Below, piece by piece: positions 1-8,094 of a stretch of 11,227 bases of DNA. Both the position numbers and the translations under genes were made by a program. The DNA comes from Thermodesulfobacteriales bacterium (GTDB lineage: Bacteria > Desulfobacterota > Thermodesulfobacteria > Thermodesulfobacteriales > Thermodesulfatatoraceae): positions 1 through 11,227 of the forward strand of contig JALSPN010000139.1 of assembly GCA_026985945.1 (NCBI GenBank). The letters are read 5' to 3'. Under the pieces are notes generated by a model. The model did not search any database. It was not told the DNA's origin and saw only the letters and a list, made by a program, of their open reading frames with translations. Each line of letters begins with the position of its first letter. Position 1 is the stretch's first letter.

Positions 1-297
1 TGGATAGGCCTTGTCGTCCCGGAGGATGACATTGTAACGGGGGCGAAACTTTTTGATAAGGTTGGCCTCAAGGACCAGGGCTTCTTTTTCGCTTCTCGTA
101 ACAATAAATTCAAAGTCTCTGGTTTTTGCAATCAAAACTCTGGTTTTCGAAGAGAGATCCGGTTTGGTATAGCTTAAAAGCCTTTTACGTAAGCTTTTGG
201 CCTTGCCAACGTATAAAATCTCTCCCTTCTCTCCTTTGAAGAGATAAACTCCTGGAGCCTCAGGGGCCTTCTTGACTTTTTCTTCACTAAGCGGCAT
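1..297 (-). CDS. uvrC: UvrC, excinuclease ABC subunit C (N-terminal 99 residues, partial)
   Basis: UvrC is the nuclease subunit of UvrABC nucleotide excision repair and cuts on both sides of a lesion; the N-terminal GIY-YIG domain makes the 3' incision. The protein starts [20 protein letters not shown] and carries a GIY-YIG nuclease domain: GVYLF at residues 16-20, [13 protein letters not shown] at 28-40 (Tyr29 and Arg39 are the likely catalytic pair) and [11 protein letters not shown] at 72-82 with Glu77 as the likely metal ligand. The ATG is the only nearby in-frame start and gives the N-terminus usual for the family. Its first 11 bases overlap the end of ispF, and no strong Shine-Dalgarno precedes it, so translation is probably coupled to ispF. 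The remaining roughly 500 residues (UvrB-binding, endonuclease V-like and helix-hairpin-helix regions) lie outside the window. Identification is firm. Confidence 0.95.
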   Translation of the reverse strand, partial: MPLSEEKVKKAPEAPGVYLFKGEKGEILYVGKAKSLRKRLLSYTKPDLSSKTRVLIAKTRDFEFIVTRSEKEALVLEANLIKKFRPRYNVILRDDKAYP

Positions 298-763
298 GAG
301 AGATGAGCACGACGGCGTAAGCGGCTATACCCTCTTCTCTCCCCAGAAACCCGAGTTTTTCAGAGGTTTTAGCCTTAATATTAACGTCTTTAGGGGAGCA
401 GGAAAGTATCTCTGACAATTTCTTCCTCATCTGTTCCTTGTAAGGGGCCAGTTTGGGTTTCTCGCAGACGATAGTGAGGTCAGCGTTTAGAAGGCTGAAG
501 CCCTCTTTTTGAATTAGTTTTATGGTTTCTTGCAAAAGAAGAATGCTTGAAACGCGATAATATTTTTCATCGGAGTCTGGAAAGTGTTCCCCGATATCTC
601 CAAGCCCTGCGGCCCCCAAAAGGGCGTCGATGAGGGCGTGAAGGGCCACGTCGGCATCAGAGTGCCCTTTGAGGCCCTTTTCAAAGGGTATTTCCACTCC
701 GCAAAGGATAAGAGGGCGACCTTCTACGAAAGGATGGACGTCATAGCCAAAACCCACCCGCAT
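287..763 (-). CDS. ispF: 2-C-methyl-D-erythritol 2,4-cyclodiphosphate synthase
   Basis: IspF converts 4-diphosphocytidyl-2-C-methylerythritol 2-phosphate to the 2,4-cyclodiphosphate with release of CMP, in the cytosolic MEP pathway to isopentenyl diphosphate. At 158 residues the length is standard. Visible signatures are DVH at residues 8-10 and His42 (the Zn ligands Asp8, His10, His42), [18 protein letters not shown] from 33, [11 protein letters not shown] at 55-65, and the C-terminal [18 protein letters not shown] that forms the CMP-binding side of the trimer interface. The ATG follows the TAA of the channel gene directly, with no spacer, and its Shine-Dalgarno (GGGGAAGGA) is made from the last codons of that gene, so the two are co-transcribed and probably translationally coupled. 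It is a stand-alone IspF, not an IspD-IspF fusion. Confidence 0.98.
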   Translation of the reverse strand: MRVGFGYDVHPFVEGRPLILCGVEIPFEKGLKGHSDADVALHALIDALLGAAGLGDIGEHFPDSDEKYYRVSSILLLQETIKLIQKEGFSLLNADLTIVCEKPKLAPYKEQMRKKLSEILSCSPKDVNIKAKTSEKLGFLGREEGIAAYAVVLISHAA

Positions 764-3031
764 TTATCCTTCCCCTTTAAAAGTTTTTTTGATCTTTTCC
801 AGAGCTTCCGGATAGATACTTCGCAGGTGAATGTCCCTTTGCGGGAAGGGAATTTCAATACCGGCCTCTTTAAGGGCCTTATAAAGGGCATAGTAATAGT
901 CACTTTTGATGCCGGTCATGGCCCGGTTAACCAGATATTGTCGCGTCCAGACTGCCAGTTCAAAGTCCAGGCTGCTTTCTCCGAAACCTAAAAAGCGAAC
1001 CCTGATGGGGTGGTCCGGGTCTTCCAGAGTGATGGGAACGCTTCTGGCCGCCTTTATGGCCACCTCTTTCACCTTTTCAGGGTCTGTTCCGTAGGCCACT
1101 CCAAAAGGAATCAGAATACGACGCCAGTCGTCTTCGTAAGTCCAGGTGGAAATGCGTTGTGAGATGAATTCAGAGTTAGGAACGATAATTTCAAGGGCGT
1201 CAAAGGTGCGGATTACAGTGCTCCGGATATTTATTTTCTCCACCACCCCGATGGTCCCATCTTCAAATTGGACCAGGTCTCCTACTTTGATGCTTCTTTC
1301 TGTAAGGAGGATGATGCCGGAGACGAAGTTGTTGGCAATGGTCTGAAGGCCAAAACCGATACCTACCGAGAGGGCTCCGAAGATGAGGGCAATCTGGCTC
1401 AGGTTTACCCCGGCACTTGAAAGGGCAACCAGGGCTAAAAGGCAGAGCATGATGTAGTAGCTCAGGGTGGAAAGGGAATTCACCACTCCCGGGGCCATCC
1501 CCAGGTGCTTGATCAAAAATCTTTCCAGACGACGCTGGAGGAGTTTCAGGAGGATGATCCCGAGGGTCAAAACAAGGATGAGCTTAAGTAAGCTCAGGAT
1601 AGTAAAGGTGGTTTCTCCACTCTTCCAGAGGGGATAGTAGAGGAAACTTTTGATACTTTTTTGACTGCGCTGATAAAATTTTTGCACACGGTTGTAGGCC
1701 CTTTGCCAGAGACTGAGGCGCGATTTCCACAGGGAGAGGATAGTTTCTCCTTCAAAGAGGAAGCGCCGTAGCGTTTCCCTTTTGGTTTGCAGGAGATCTT
1801 GAAGTTTTTGAAGGATGGCCAGAAGATTTTTCTCTTCCTGGATCAGAGAGGCCAGAAAGGCCCCTTTAGATCCTTTTCGGGCAATTTCCTGATGGAAGGC
1901 GAGATTACTTCGAACAAGGATACTCTTTTCTTGGAGATAGTTCAGGCGGAACCGGAGGCTTTCCCGCTGGTTTTCAAATTTCTGGAGTCTTTTTTCGTGT
2001 TCTTCTAAGGATTGGGCTACATGTTGCCGCTTGCATTTAGCTAAACAGGCCGCGAAATCTCGCCAGAGCTGTTTTTCTTCTTTTTGGAGTGTTGCCAGGC
2101 CCTCTTGAGTTTCAAGTATTTCAAGCCTGATTTTGTAAGATTCTTTTTTGGTTTCGTAGTAAAGCCGTTTATATGGTTTAGAAGATTTGGGCCCGAGTTT
2201 GGTAAGGCGAATTTCTAAAAGGGCGAGTTCGCGCTCGATAGCTTCGCGAATTTTCTGGTTGTTTCTTTTGAGGGTTTCGAGCCTTTTTTGGATCTTTTCA
2301 AGGTCTTTTTGGAGGGCTGATATCTCAGCAGGTTCTATCCTGAGTCTGGCAAAAGCGTTTTCCAGCAACTCCTGCCACTGATTTTCGAGTTTTGAGAGCT
2401 GATCCAGACGATCCAGAGTGCGCTGGAGTTCTAGTTTGGCAAGGGCCCACCTGGCCTGTAAATTCAGAAGTTCGGCCAGTTTGAGGTAGGCCCGGGCAGA
2501 AGGCCCCTTCTCTGCCAGAAGGAGATAGTCTCGATAAACTTCTTCAAGGGCCTTTTCCAGGCGGTCTAGTTCGTCTTTTTCAATCTGTTGTTTGCCCTTG
2601 AGGGTTTCTGTCTCATGGCGTAACTGGAAGCCAAAGAGCAAGAATTCTTCAAACTGAGAAAGTTTGGTCCCTGTTTTGGGGAGATGGGGGAGGGGCAGGG
2701 GAGGGGTTTCTTTTTGTTGTTCGAATTCTATTTCTATTTTTTGCCAGAGTAAGGGGAGGTTTTTTAAAAGTTCTTCTGCTTCGCGGAGGTTTTTTTGGTC
2801 TTCTGGGCCCTGAGGTTTGAGTTTAGCAAGGTCCTCTAAAAGTTTCTTGAGAAGTGCTTTCTGCCCTTTTAAAAAGGCCTTTCGTTCGGTGGCCTTGGGG
2901 TTTAAATAACGCAAATCCCTGGCTTCTTCGAAAAGGGGAAGCCCCTGCGCGAGAGAAACCGCCTGATTAAGGAGCAGGGATAAAACTACCACTTGAAGGA
3001 TAATTCTAAACCTTGCTAAATAAAGGGACAT
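764..3031 (-). CDS. MscS-family mechanosensitive channel with long periplasmic coiled-coil region
   Basis: This is probably an inner-membrane mechanosensitive channel that opens under membrane tension during hypo-osmotic shock. Its 755 residues make it much longer than plain MscS (about 286) and closer to the large MscK/MscM type, though still shorter than those. In order: a signal peptide (Arg7/Arg9, hydrophobic stretch 10-25, likely cleavage after VSLA near 28), a Glu/Lys/Leu-rich predicted coiled-coil region at about 40-450, a membrane helix at about 478-497, a second at 516-540, and the pore helix with the hallmark GALSVGIGFGLQTIANNFVSG at 552-572. The MscS beta domain (KVGDLVQFEDGTIGVVEKI, 582-600) and the alpha/beta domain up to 735 follow. 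Two cysteines, Cys329 and Cys333 (CLAKC), lie in the predicted periplasmic helices. The ATG overlaps the start codon of the divergent lipoprotein gene; upstream AGGG is only a weak ribosome-binding site. The ion or osmolyte preference cannot be read from sequence. Confidence 0.93.
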   Translation of the reverse strand: MSLYLARFRIILQVVVLSLLLNQAVSLAQGLPLFEEARDLRYLNPKATERKAFLKGQKALLKKLLEDLAKLKPQGPEDQKNLREAEELLKNLPLLWQKIEIEFEQQKETPPLPLPHLPKTGTKLSQFEEFLLFGFQLRHETETLKGKQQIEKDELDRLEKALEEVYRDYLLLAEKGPSARAYLKLAELLNLQARWALAKLELQRTLDRLDQLSKLENQWQELLENAFARLRIEPAEISALQKDLEKIQKRLETLKRNNQKIREAIERELALLEIRLTKLGPKSSKPYKRLYYETKKESYKIRLEILETQEGLATLQKEEKQLWRDFAACLAKCKRQHVAQSLEEHEKRLQKFENQRESLRFRLNYLQEKSILVRSNLAFHQEIARKGSKGAFLASLIQEEKNLLAILQKLQDLLQTKRETLRRFLFEGETILSLWKSRLSLWQRAYNRVQKFYQRSQKSIKSFLYYPLWKSGETTFTILSLLKLILVLTLGIILLKLLQRRLERFLIKHLGMAPGVVNSLSTLSYYIMLCLLALVALSSAGVNLSQIALIFGALSVGIGFGLQTIANNFVSGIILLTERSIKVGDLVQFEDGTIGVVEKINIRSTVIRTFDALEIIVPNSEFISQRISTWTYEDDWRRILIPFGVAYGTDPEKVKEVAIKAARSVPITLEDPDHPIRVRFLGFGESSLDFELAVWTRQYLVNRAMTGIKSDYYYALYKALKEAGIEIPFPQRDIHLRSIYPEALEKIKKTFKGEG

Positions 3032-4100
3032 GTGTGCTCGAGCCCTGCTATTATTTTTAGCTCTATTTTTAAGCGGTTGTGCCGACGTCGGCCCTCAGGC
3101 CTTAAAAGAGGCCCGCTTCAACTATAACCTTGCCGTCCAGTTATCTTCCAACGAACAAATGTTACTTAATTTAGTCCGTCTGCGCTATCGGGATAATCCG
3201 GTTTTTTTGGAGATCACCAATATTTCCACCCAGTTTTCCCTTTCAGGCGGGGTTAATGCCAGTGCCAACGTAAAAGAGGCCTATCCCGATACTTATTCTT
3301 TCGGGCTGGGCCTTTCTTACGCGGAAAAGCCCACCATTTCTTTCACCCCGCTTCACGGAGAACAATTCGTGAGGCGGCTTCTCTCTCCCATTCCCCTGGA
3401 ACACCTGGTTCTTCTCTGTAATTCTGGCTGGAGGGTGGATAGAATCTTGCGCCTCTGTGTTCAGAGGATCCAGGGGACTAAAAATGCTCCCACAGCCTCA
3501 GGCCCCACTCCAGAATTAAAGCCAGAATTTGAAGAATTTTTGAAATTGGCAGCCCTTATGCAGAGACTGCACCGGCAGAAATACATCGATTTTGGCTACA
3601 AACGCTTTAAAGACCACCTTTATCCGGCACTTTTGGTCCACCGCGAAGCATCCACGCATCCAGATTTCTTGAAATTACGAAAGATGCTGAAATTGGGAGA
3701 TTATAATTTCTATCCTCTCACTCCCGAGATGGCTTCAGAAAGCGACCGTTTTATAACCGTTCAAACTCGCTCCCTTATCGGGGTCCTCTTTTATCTCTCT
3801 CAGGGGGTAATTCCTCCAGAGGAAGATTTTAAAAAAGGCAAAGTTACCCTTACACGCTTTCCGGATGGGGCTCCCTTTGATTGGCGATCCCTTCTGGGAG
3901 ATCTTTTTGTGGTGCGAGTAAGTAAACAGCCGCCTCCTGAAGCCGCGGTGGCGGTCCATTATCGAGGGCACTGGTTTTACATTGCCGACGACGATCTCAA
4001 TACCAAGTCCACCTTTGTCTTGCTGGGGCAGCTCTTTGTGTTAGAAGCCGGAAAGGAGAAAGGACTTGTCCCCCTTCTTACTATTCCCATCGGCCAATAA
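3030..4100 (+). CDS. Uncharacterised outer-membrane-type lipoprotein
   Basis: I do not recognise a characterised family. The 356-residue protein begins with a short lipoprotein signal: Arg4, a hydrophobic run from Ala5 to Leu14, and the lipobox LSGC at 14-17. Cys17 would be lipidated. The residue at +2 is Ala, not Asp, which under the Lol rule favours the outer membrane. After it come a charged helix-like segment with NEQMLLNLVRLRYRD (41-55), then NPVFLEITNIS, a Ser/Gly/Asn-rich stretch (about 68-85) and KPTISFTPLHGEQFVRRLLS (100-119). The C-terminal third has strand-like patterns ending in VPLLTIPIG. A TAA at 3021-3023 in the same frame forces the ATG at 3030. It diverges from the channel gene with start codons overlapping; about 50 bases separate it from the J-domain gene, so it may or may not share the downstream operon. 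The lipoprotein call is strong; the function is unknown. Confidence 0.82.
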   Translation: MCARALLLFLALFLSGCADVGPQALKEARFNYNLAVQLSSNEQMLLNLVRLRYRDNPVFLEITNISTQFSLSGGVNASANVKEAYPDTYSFGLGLSYAEKPTISFTPLHGEQFVRRLLSPIPLEHLVLLCNSGWRVDRILRLCVQRIQGTKNAPTASGPTPELKPEFEEFLKLAALMQRLHRQKYIDFGYKRFKDHLYPALLVHREASTHPDFLKLRKMLKLGDYNFYPLTPEMASESDRFITVQTRSLIGVLFYLSQGVIPPEEDFKKGKVTLTRFPDGAPFDWRSLLGDLFVVRVSKQPPPEAAVAVHYRGHWFYIADDDLNTKSTFVLLGQLFVLEAGKEKGLVPLLTIPIGQ

Positions 4101-4152
4101 ATCTGGTTAAAAACTCCGATTTGAGTTACATTCTGCTCGCAGGGTTTGAGTG

Positions 4153-4452
4153 ATGGGACGGGAAAAATGGCAAAAACTGGAAGAAGCCCGGCGCCTTTTG
4201 GGGCTCCCTCAGGAGACTTCAAGGGCGGAGATAAAAAAACGTTATCGCAAACTGGCTGCGAAACTGCACCCTGACCGGGCAGGAGACCTTGAGGCCATGC
4301 AAAAGCTTAACGAAGCTTACGCCTTGCTGATGGAATATTGTGAACATTATCGTATTGAGCTTCGCCCCAACGATCGTGGGGCGGATGCTGAGGAATGGTG
4401 GTTTCTCCACTTTGGAGAAGACCCGGTGTGGAGCGGTAAGAAGGAGGATTGA
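4153..4452 (+). CDS. Short J-domain (DnaJ-like) protein
   Basis: J-domains stimulate the ATPase of an Hsp70 (DnaK) and deliver clients to it. This protein is only about 99 residues and consists of a J-domain plus a short tail; the Gly/Phe-rich, zinc-finger and substrate-binding parts of DnaJ are absent. Visible are a helix I-like start ([11 protein letters not shown]), the basic helix II ([14 protein letters not shown]), the diagnostic HPD tripeptide at residues 39-41, and helix III ([17 protein letters not shown]). The tail holds a Trp pair and many acidic residues. An AGGG about eight bases upstream serves the ATG at 4153; the adjacent GTG at 4150 is in the same frame and an equally possible start. 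The last codons contain the lysC ribosome-binding site, which suggests coupling with lysC. A co-chaperone with a dedicated client is likely, but the client is unknown. Confidence 0.85.
   Translation: MGREKWQKLEEARRLLGLPQETSRAEIKKRYRKLAAKLHPDRAGDLEAMQKLNEAYALLMEYCEHYRIELRPNDRGADAEEWWFLHFGEDPVWSGKKED
4441..4447 (+). promoter_or_regulatory. Shine-Dalgarno of lysC
   Basis: AAGGAGG lies inside the last codons of the J-domain gene and nine bases ahead of the ATG at 4457. It fixes the lysC start there. A longer in-frame start inside the J-domain gene is unsupported, because that extension merely reads the J-domain gene in another frame. Confidence 0.8.
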
Positions 4453-4456
4453 ATCT

Positions 4457-5689
4457 ATGCTGGTAGTCCAGAAGTTCGGAGGGACTTCGGTAGGGGATCT
4501 GGAGAGGATCCGCAACGTAGCCCGCCGGATCGCCAGATACAAAGACGAAGGCCATGATGTGGTGGTGGTGGTTTCTGCCATGGCCGGAGAAACAGATAGA
4601 TTATTAGATCTTGCCCACAAATTGGTAGAGGAGCCTTCTCCGCGTGAGCTTGACATGCTGGTGGCCACGGGAGAGCAGGTTTCTTCAGCCCTCTTAGCGA
4701 TGGCCTTAAACGCCATGGGCTATCCGGCCAAAGCTCTAGTGGCCTTTCAAATCCCCATAAAGACTGATGAGCTTTTTGGCAAGGCCCGGATTCGGGATAT
4801 CGCCACGGAGAGAATGCGCCAGGAGCTTGAAAAGGGCCACATTTTAATCGTTGCCGGTTTTCAGGGGGTAACCGAAGAGGGCGATATTACTACCTTAGGA
4901 CGGGGCGGTTCTGATACCACGGCGGTGGCTATCGCCGCGGCCCTTAAAGCTGACATCTGTGAGATCTTCACCGACGTGGACGGCGTTTATACTGCTGATC
5001 CCCGAATTGTTCCCAGGGCTCGCAAGATAGAGCGGATCTCATACGATGAGATGTTGGAGCTTGCCAGCATGGGAGCTAAAGTGCTGGAAATTCGCTCCGT
5101 GGAATTTGCTAAAATCTATAAAGTGCCGATCCATGTAAGGTCCAGTTTTTCCGAAGAGCCCGGAACGATGGTGGTCGAGGAGGACGAAACCATGGAAAAA
5201 GTGCTTGTCTCAGGGGTGACTTATAATCGCAACGAGGCCCGCATTTCTCTTTACGGGGTGCCTGACAGACCCGGAGTAGCGGCTCAGATCTTCGGGCCCA
5301 TTGCGAACGCCGGTATCGTGGTGGATATGATCATCCAGACCGGAAGGCCAGATGGCCGGGCGGATATGACCTTCACCGTGCCCAAAACAGACTATAAAAA
5401 GACCCTCCGTCTGGTAGAGGAGATTGCCCCCGGTCTTGGGATCGAGAAAATTGAGGGTTCAGAAGATATTTCCAAGGTTTCCATTGTAGGAGCCGGTATG
5501 CGAGCTCATCCCGGAGTGGCGGCCAAAATGTTTGAGGTCCTGGCCGCCCATAATATTAATATTCACATGATTTCCACCTCGGAGATTAAAATTTCCTGTG
5601 TTATTGATGAAAAATATACGGAGCTTGCGGTAAGGGCCCTTCACGAGGCCTTCGGGCTCGACCGGGAGCCTGAAGAAGAAAAGGCGTAA
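4457..5689 (+). CDS. lysC: Aspartate kinase (monofunctional, ACT-regulated)
   Basis: The enzyme phosphorylates L-aspartate to 4-phospho-L-aspartate, the first step to lysine, threonine, methionine and diaminopimelate. At 410 residues it has the length of the monofunctional alpha-type enzymes. The kinase domain opens with KFGGTSVGD (6-14) and includes [14 protein letters not shown], the [17 protein letters not shown] segment, [13 protein letters not shown] and [13 protein letters not shown], which bind ATP and aspartate. Two ACT domains follow at about 246-330 ([20 protein letters not shown]) and 338-405 ([20 protein letters not shown]), so feedback inhibition by lysine and/or threonine is expected from the family; the effector cannot be told from sequence. 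The gene begins four bases after the J-domain stop and ends nine bases before cimA. No homoserine dehydrogenase domain is fused. Confidence 0.97.
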   Translation: MLVVQKFGGTSVGDLERIRNVARRIARYKDEGHDVVVVVSAMAGETDRLLDLAHKLVEEPSPRELDMLVATGEQVSSALLAMALNAMGYPAKALVAFQIPIKTDELFGKARIRDIATERMRQELEKGHILIVAGFQGVTEEGDITTLGRGGSDTTAVAIAAALKADICEIFTDVDGVYTADPRIVPRARKIERISYDEMLELASMGAKVLEIRSVEFAKIYKVPIHVRSSFSEEPGTMVVEEDETMEKVLVSGVTYNRNEARISLYGVPDRPGVAAQIFGPIANAGIVVDMIIQTGRPDGRADMTFTVPKTDYKKTLRLVEEIAPGLGIEKIEGSEDISKVSIVGAGMRAHPGVAAKMFEVLAAHNINIHMISTSEIKISCVIDEKYTELAVRALHEAFGLDREPEEEKA

Positions 5690-5698
5690 GGGGTATTT

Positions 5699-7294
5699 AT
5701 GGCCAAAAAAATCGAATTTTATGACACTACCTTACGTGACGGCACGCAGGCTGAAGAATTCAATCTTTCGGTAGAAGATAAATTACGGGTGGCCCAAAAG
5801 CTTGACGAGCTTGGTATCGATTATATCGAAGGGGGCTGGCCGGGGTCCAATCCCAAAGACGCCCGTTTTTTTCGGGAAGTTCGGGACCTGAAGCTCAAAC
5901 ACGCCAAGATTGCGGCCTTTGGGAGCACCCATCATCCCCGTAAACGCCCCGAAGAGGACCAAAATCTGGCTGCCCTTATTGAAGCCCGGACCCCGGTTAT
6001 TACCATCTTTGGAAAGAGCTGGGATATTCACGTGAAAGAGGCCTTAAAGACCACTCTGGAAAGAAACCTGGAAATAATTTCGGCTTCAGTGGCCTATCTC
6101 AAACCCCATTGTGAGAAACTATTTTACGATGCCGAACATTTCTTCGATGGCTTTAAGGAAAACCGGGATTACGCGATAGAAACCCTCAAGAAGGCCAAAG
6201 AAGCCGGAGCCGACGTCTTGGTCCTTTGTGATACCAATGGCGGCACTCTTCCTCACGAAATCGTTGAGATCGTGCGGGAGGTCAAAAAACGTTTGGGTAA
6301 AGGGGTCTCTTTCGGCATTCACGCCCACAACGACTCCGAATGTGCGGTGGCCAATTCTCTTATGGCAGTCCTTGAAGGGGCCGTTCAGGTGCAGGGCACT
6401 ATCAACGGTTTCGGGGAACGCTGTGGTAACGCCAACCTGTGTTCGATAATACCCAATCTGGTGTTGAAAATGGGCTATGAAGCGGAGGCCAAAAAATATC
6501 TCCACAGGTTGACGGAAGTATCTCGCTATGTGTGTGAAATTGCCAATATTCCTCACCCTCGCTATTTGCCCTATGTTGGCCGGAGTGCTTTTGCCCACAA
6601 GGGAGGGGTGCATGTTTCCGCTGTAATGAGGCATCCGCGCACCTACGAACACATCGAGCCCGAGCTTGTGGGAAACACCCGCCGTATTCTGGTTTCAGAC
6701 CTTTCCGGAAGGAGCAACATCCTTTACAAGGCCCAGCAATTTGGGCTTAAACTTGAGGCCGATGATCCCATGGTGGCCAAAATTGTTGAGGAAGTTAAGA
6801 AGCGAGAGGCCCAGGGGTATCAGTTTGAGGCGGCAGAGGCCTCCCTGGAACTCCTTATGTATCGTTTGATAGGCGAACCCAAACAATATTTTGAACTTTT
6901 GGGCTACCGGGTCTTTGACATGCAGGCCCCAGAGGAAGGGCATCCCATGGTAGAAGCCACGGTAATGGTCCGGGTGCCTCCGGGAGTGGGAGAGGTAGAA
7001 CATACCGCTGCTTCGGGAAATGGTCCGGTAAACGCCCTTGATAATGCCATTCGTAAGGCTCTGGAACGCTTTTATCCTCAACTTAAAGAGATGATCCTTG
7101 AGGATTACAAAGTAAGAGTCCTTCCCGGAAGTCCTGGCACCGGGGCCATGGTAAGAGTCCTTATTTTCTCCCGGGATCAAAATGATCGCTGGGGAACGGT
7201 AGGGGTATCTCACGACATTCTGGAAGCAAGTTGTAAGGCCCTGGTAGATAGCCTTACTTACAAACTTTTCAAAGATCGGCACAAAAAGGGTTAG
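5699..7294 (+). CDS. cimA: (R)-citramalate synthase
   Basis: CimA condenses pyruvate with acetyl-CoA to (R)-citramalate, giving 2-oxobutyrate for isoleucine without threonine deaminase. The 531-residue protein is the long form of the family. The DRE-TIM catalytic barrel starts with [16 protein letters not shown] (9-24); metal and substrate residues follow in HAHND (208-212) and [11 protein letters not shown] (237-247). A further signature is [10 protein letters not shown] with [19 protein letters not shown]. The C-terminal region (about 395-525, with [31 protein letters not shown] split over two strands and a helix) is the LeuA-type regulatory domain, expected to bind isoleucine. AAGGGG five bases before the ATG is a good ribosome-binding site. 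Lying between lysC and cooC in a tight run, it fits an amino-acid operon. 2-isopropylmalate or homocitrate synthase are the alternatives, but the start motif and the length fit citramalate synthase better. Confidence 0.92.
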   Translation: MAKKIEFYDTTLRDGTQAEEFNLSVEDKLRVAQKLDELGIDYIEGGWPGSNPKDARFFREVRDLKLKHAKIAAFGSTHHPRKRPEEDQNLAALIEARTPVITIFGKSWDIHVKEALKTTLERNLEIISASVAYLKPHCEKLFYDAEHFFDGFKENRDYAIETLKKAKEAGADVLVLCDTNGGTLPHEIVEIVREVKKRLGKGVSFGIHAHNDSECAVANSLMAVLEGAVQVQGTINGFGERCGNANLCSIIPNLVLKMGYEAEAKKYLHRLTEVSRYVCEIANIPHPRYLPYVGRSAFAHKGGVHVSAVMRHPRTYEHIEPELVGNTRRILVSDLSGRSNILYKAQQFGLKLEADDPMVAKIVEEVKKREAQGYQFEAAEASLELLMYRLIGEPKQYFELLGYRVFDMQAPEEGHPMVEATVMVRVPPGVGEVEHTAASGNGPVNALDNAIRKALERFYPQLKEMILEDYKVRVLPGSPGTGAMVRVLIFSRDQNDRWGTVGVSHDILEASCKALVDSLTYKLFKDRHKKG

Positions 7295-7304
7295 GAGAGC
7301 AGAG

Positions 7305-8072
7305 ATGTCCAGAACCATTGCCCTGGCCGGAAAAGGTGGGACTGGAAAGACCACCGTGGCCGCCCTTCTGGTCAAATACCTTCTTACCGAAGGAAAGACC
7401 CCCATTCTTGCGGTTGATGCGGACCCCAATGCCAATCTCAACGAACTTCTCGGAGTGGAGGTTGAGGTTACGCTGGGGGAAATCAAAAACGAGCTCCGCA
7501 CCGCGGTCCCTGACAGTATGGCCCGGGGGGATTTTATCGAAATGCGGCTTAACGAAGCCATTATCGAGGCCTCGGGCTTTGATCTGATCGTGATGGGCCA
7601 GCCTGAAGGCCCGGGGTGTTATTGCGCAGCTCACGCCTTTCTATCCCAAGCCCTTGAAAAACTTATGCGCCATTACGCTTACGTGGTGGTGGATAACGAG
7701 GCCGGCATGGAACATCTCTCGCGCCTTAATATGCGCAAGATAGACCATCTTCTGGTGGTCTCTGACGCCTCCTCGCGAGGAGTGATGACGGCCGGCCGGA
7801 TCGCCGAGCTCATCAAACCCCTGCAGCTGGAAGTGGGAACTTTGTGGCTCCTCGTTAATCGCGCTCCGGAAAAAATCCCGGAAGCCCTTGATGACTATGT
7901 GCAACAAATTTGTGCCGAAAAAGGAATGAAATTTTTGGGTTATCTAAAAGAGAGCCCGGAAATTTTTGAGGCTGAAATCGAAAGAAAACCTCTTCTTTCT
8001 CTTCCAGAAAAAGCTTCAGTCTTTGAAGAAGCAAGCTCCCTCTTTAAGGAGATGCTAAAAGAGGGGGCATAA
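7305..8072 (+). CDS. cooC: CooC-type P-loop ATPase, CO dehydrogenase nickel-insertion accessory protein
   Basis: CooC-family ATPases of the MinD/SIMIBI group use ATP-driven dimerisation to help load nickel into the C-cluster of carbon monoxide dehydrogenase (or the related AcsF role for acetyl-CoA synthase). The 255-residue protein carries the deviant Walker A GKGGTGKTT at 9-17 with its signature Lys10, the VDADPNANL motif at 37-45, and the CXC pair Cys105 and Cys107 in GPGCYC that binds the metal at the dimer interface in characterised CooC. VVVDNEAGMEHLSR supplies the Walker B/switch II region. AGGAG seven bases before the ATG is a good ribosome-binding site; the gene starts ten bases after cimA. 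No CO dehydrogenase gene is visible, so its partner must be encoded elsewhere. The CXC pair argues against a plain MinD or Mrp/NBP35 protein. Confidence 0.88.
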   Translation: MSRTIALAGKGGTGKTTVAALLVKYLLTEGKTPILAVDADPNANLNELLGVEVEVTLGEIKNELRTAVPDSMARGDFIEMRLNEAIIEASGFDLIVMGQPEGPGCYCAAHAFLSQALEKLMRHYAYVVVDNEAGMEHLSRLNMRKIDHLLVVSDASSRGVMTAGRIAELIKPLQLEVGTLWLLVNRAPEKIPEALDDYVQQICAEKGMKFLGYLKESPEIFEAEIERKPLLSLPEKASVFEEASSLFKEMLKEGA

Positions 8073-8081
8073 CCCCCTCTT
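8059..8081. terminator. Hairpin between convergent cooC and the four-cysteine gene; possible bidirectional terminator
   Basis: A perfect nine-base stem, AAGAGGGGG pairing with CCCCCTCTT, encloses the loop CATAA. It straddles the cooC stop codon. On the minus strand the stem is followed by two more T, making TTTT, so it can act as an intrinsic terminator for the small convergent gene. On the plus strand there is no T-run after it, so termination of the cooC operon is less certain. Confidence 0.6.
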
Positions 8082-8094
8082 AAGGGCAACTTAA

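Noticed and set aside
584..991. 135-codon plus-strand frame across ispF and the channel gene
   Set aside because: It is antisense to two firm genes and encodes nothing recognisable.
4340..4456. Longer aspartate kinase start, adding 39 residues upstream of 4457
   Set aside because: The extension lies wholly inside the J-domain gene in another frame, resembles no kinase N-terminus, and the strong AAGGAGG ribosome-binding site serves ATG 4457.
6695..7561. 288-codon open frame on the minus strand across cimA and cooC
   Set aside because: It is antisense to two clearly identified genes, shows no recognisable domain and has low-complexity composition typical of a shadow frame.
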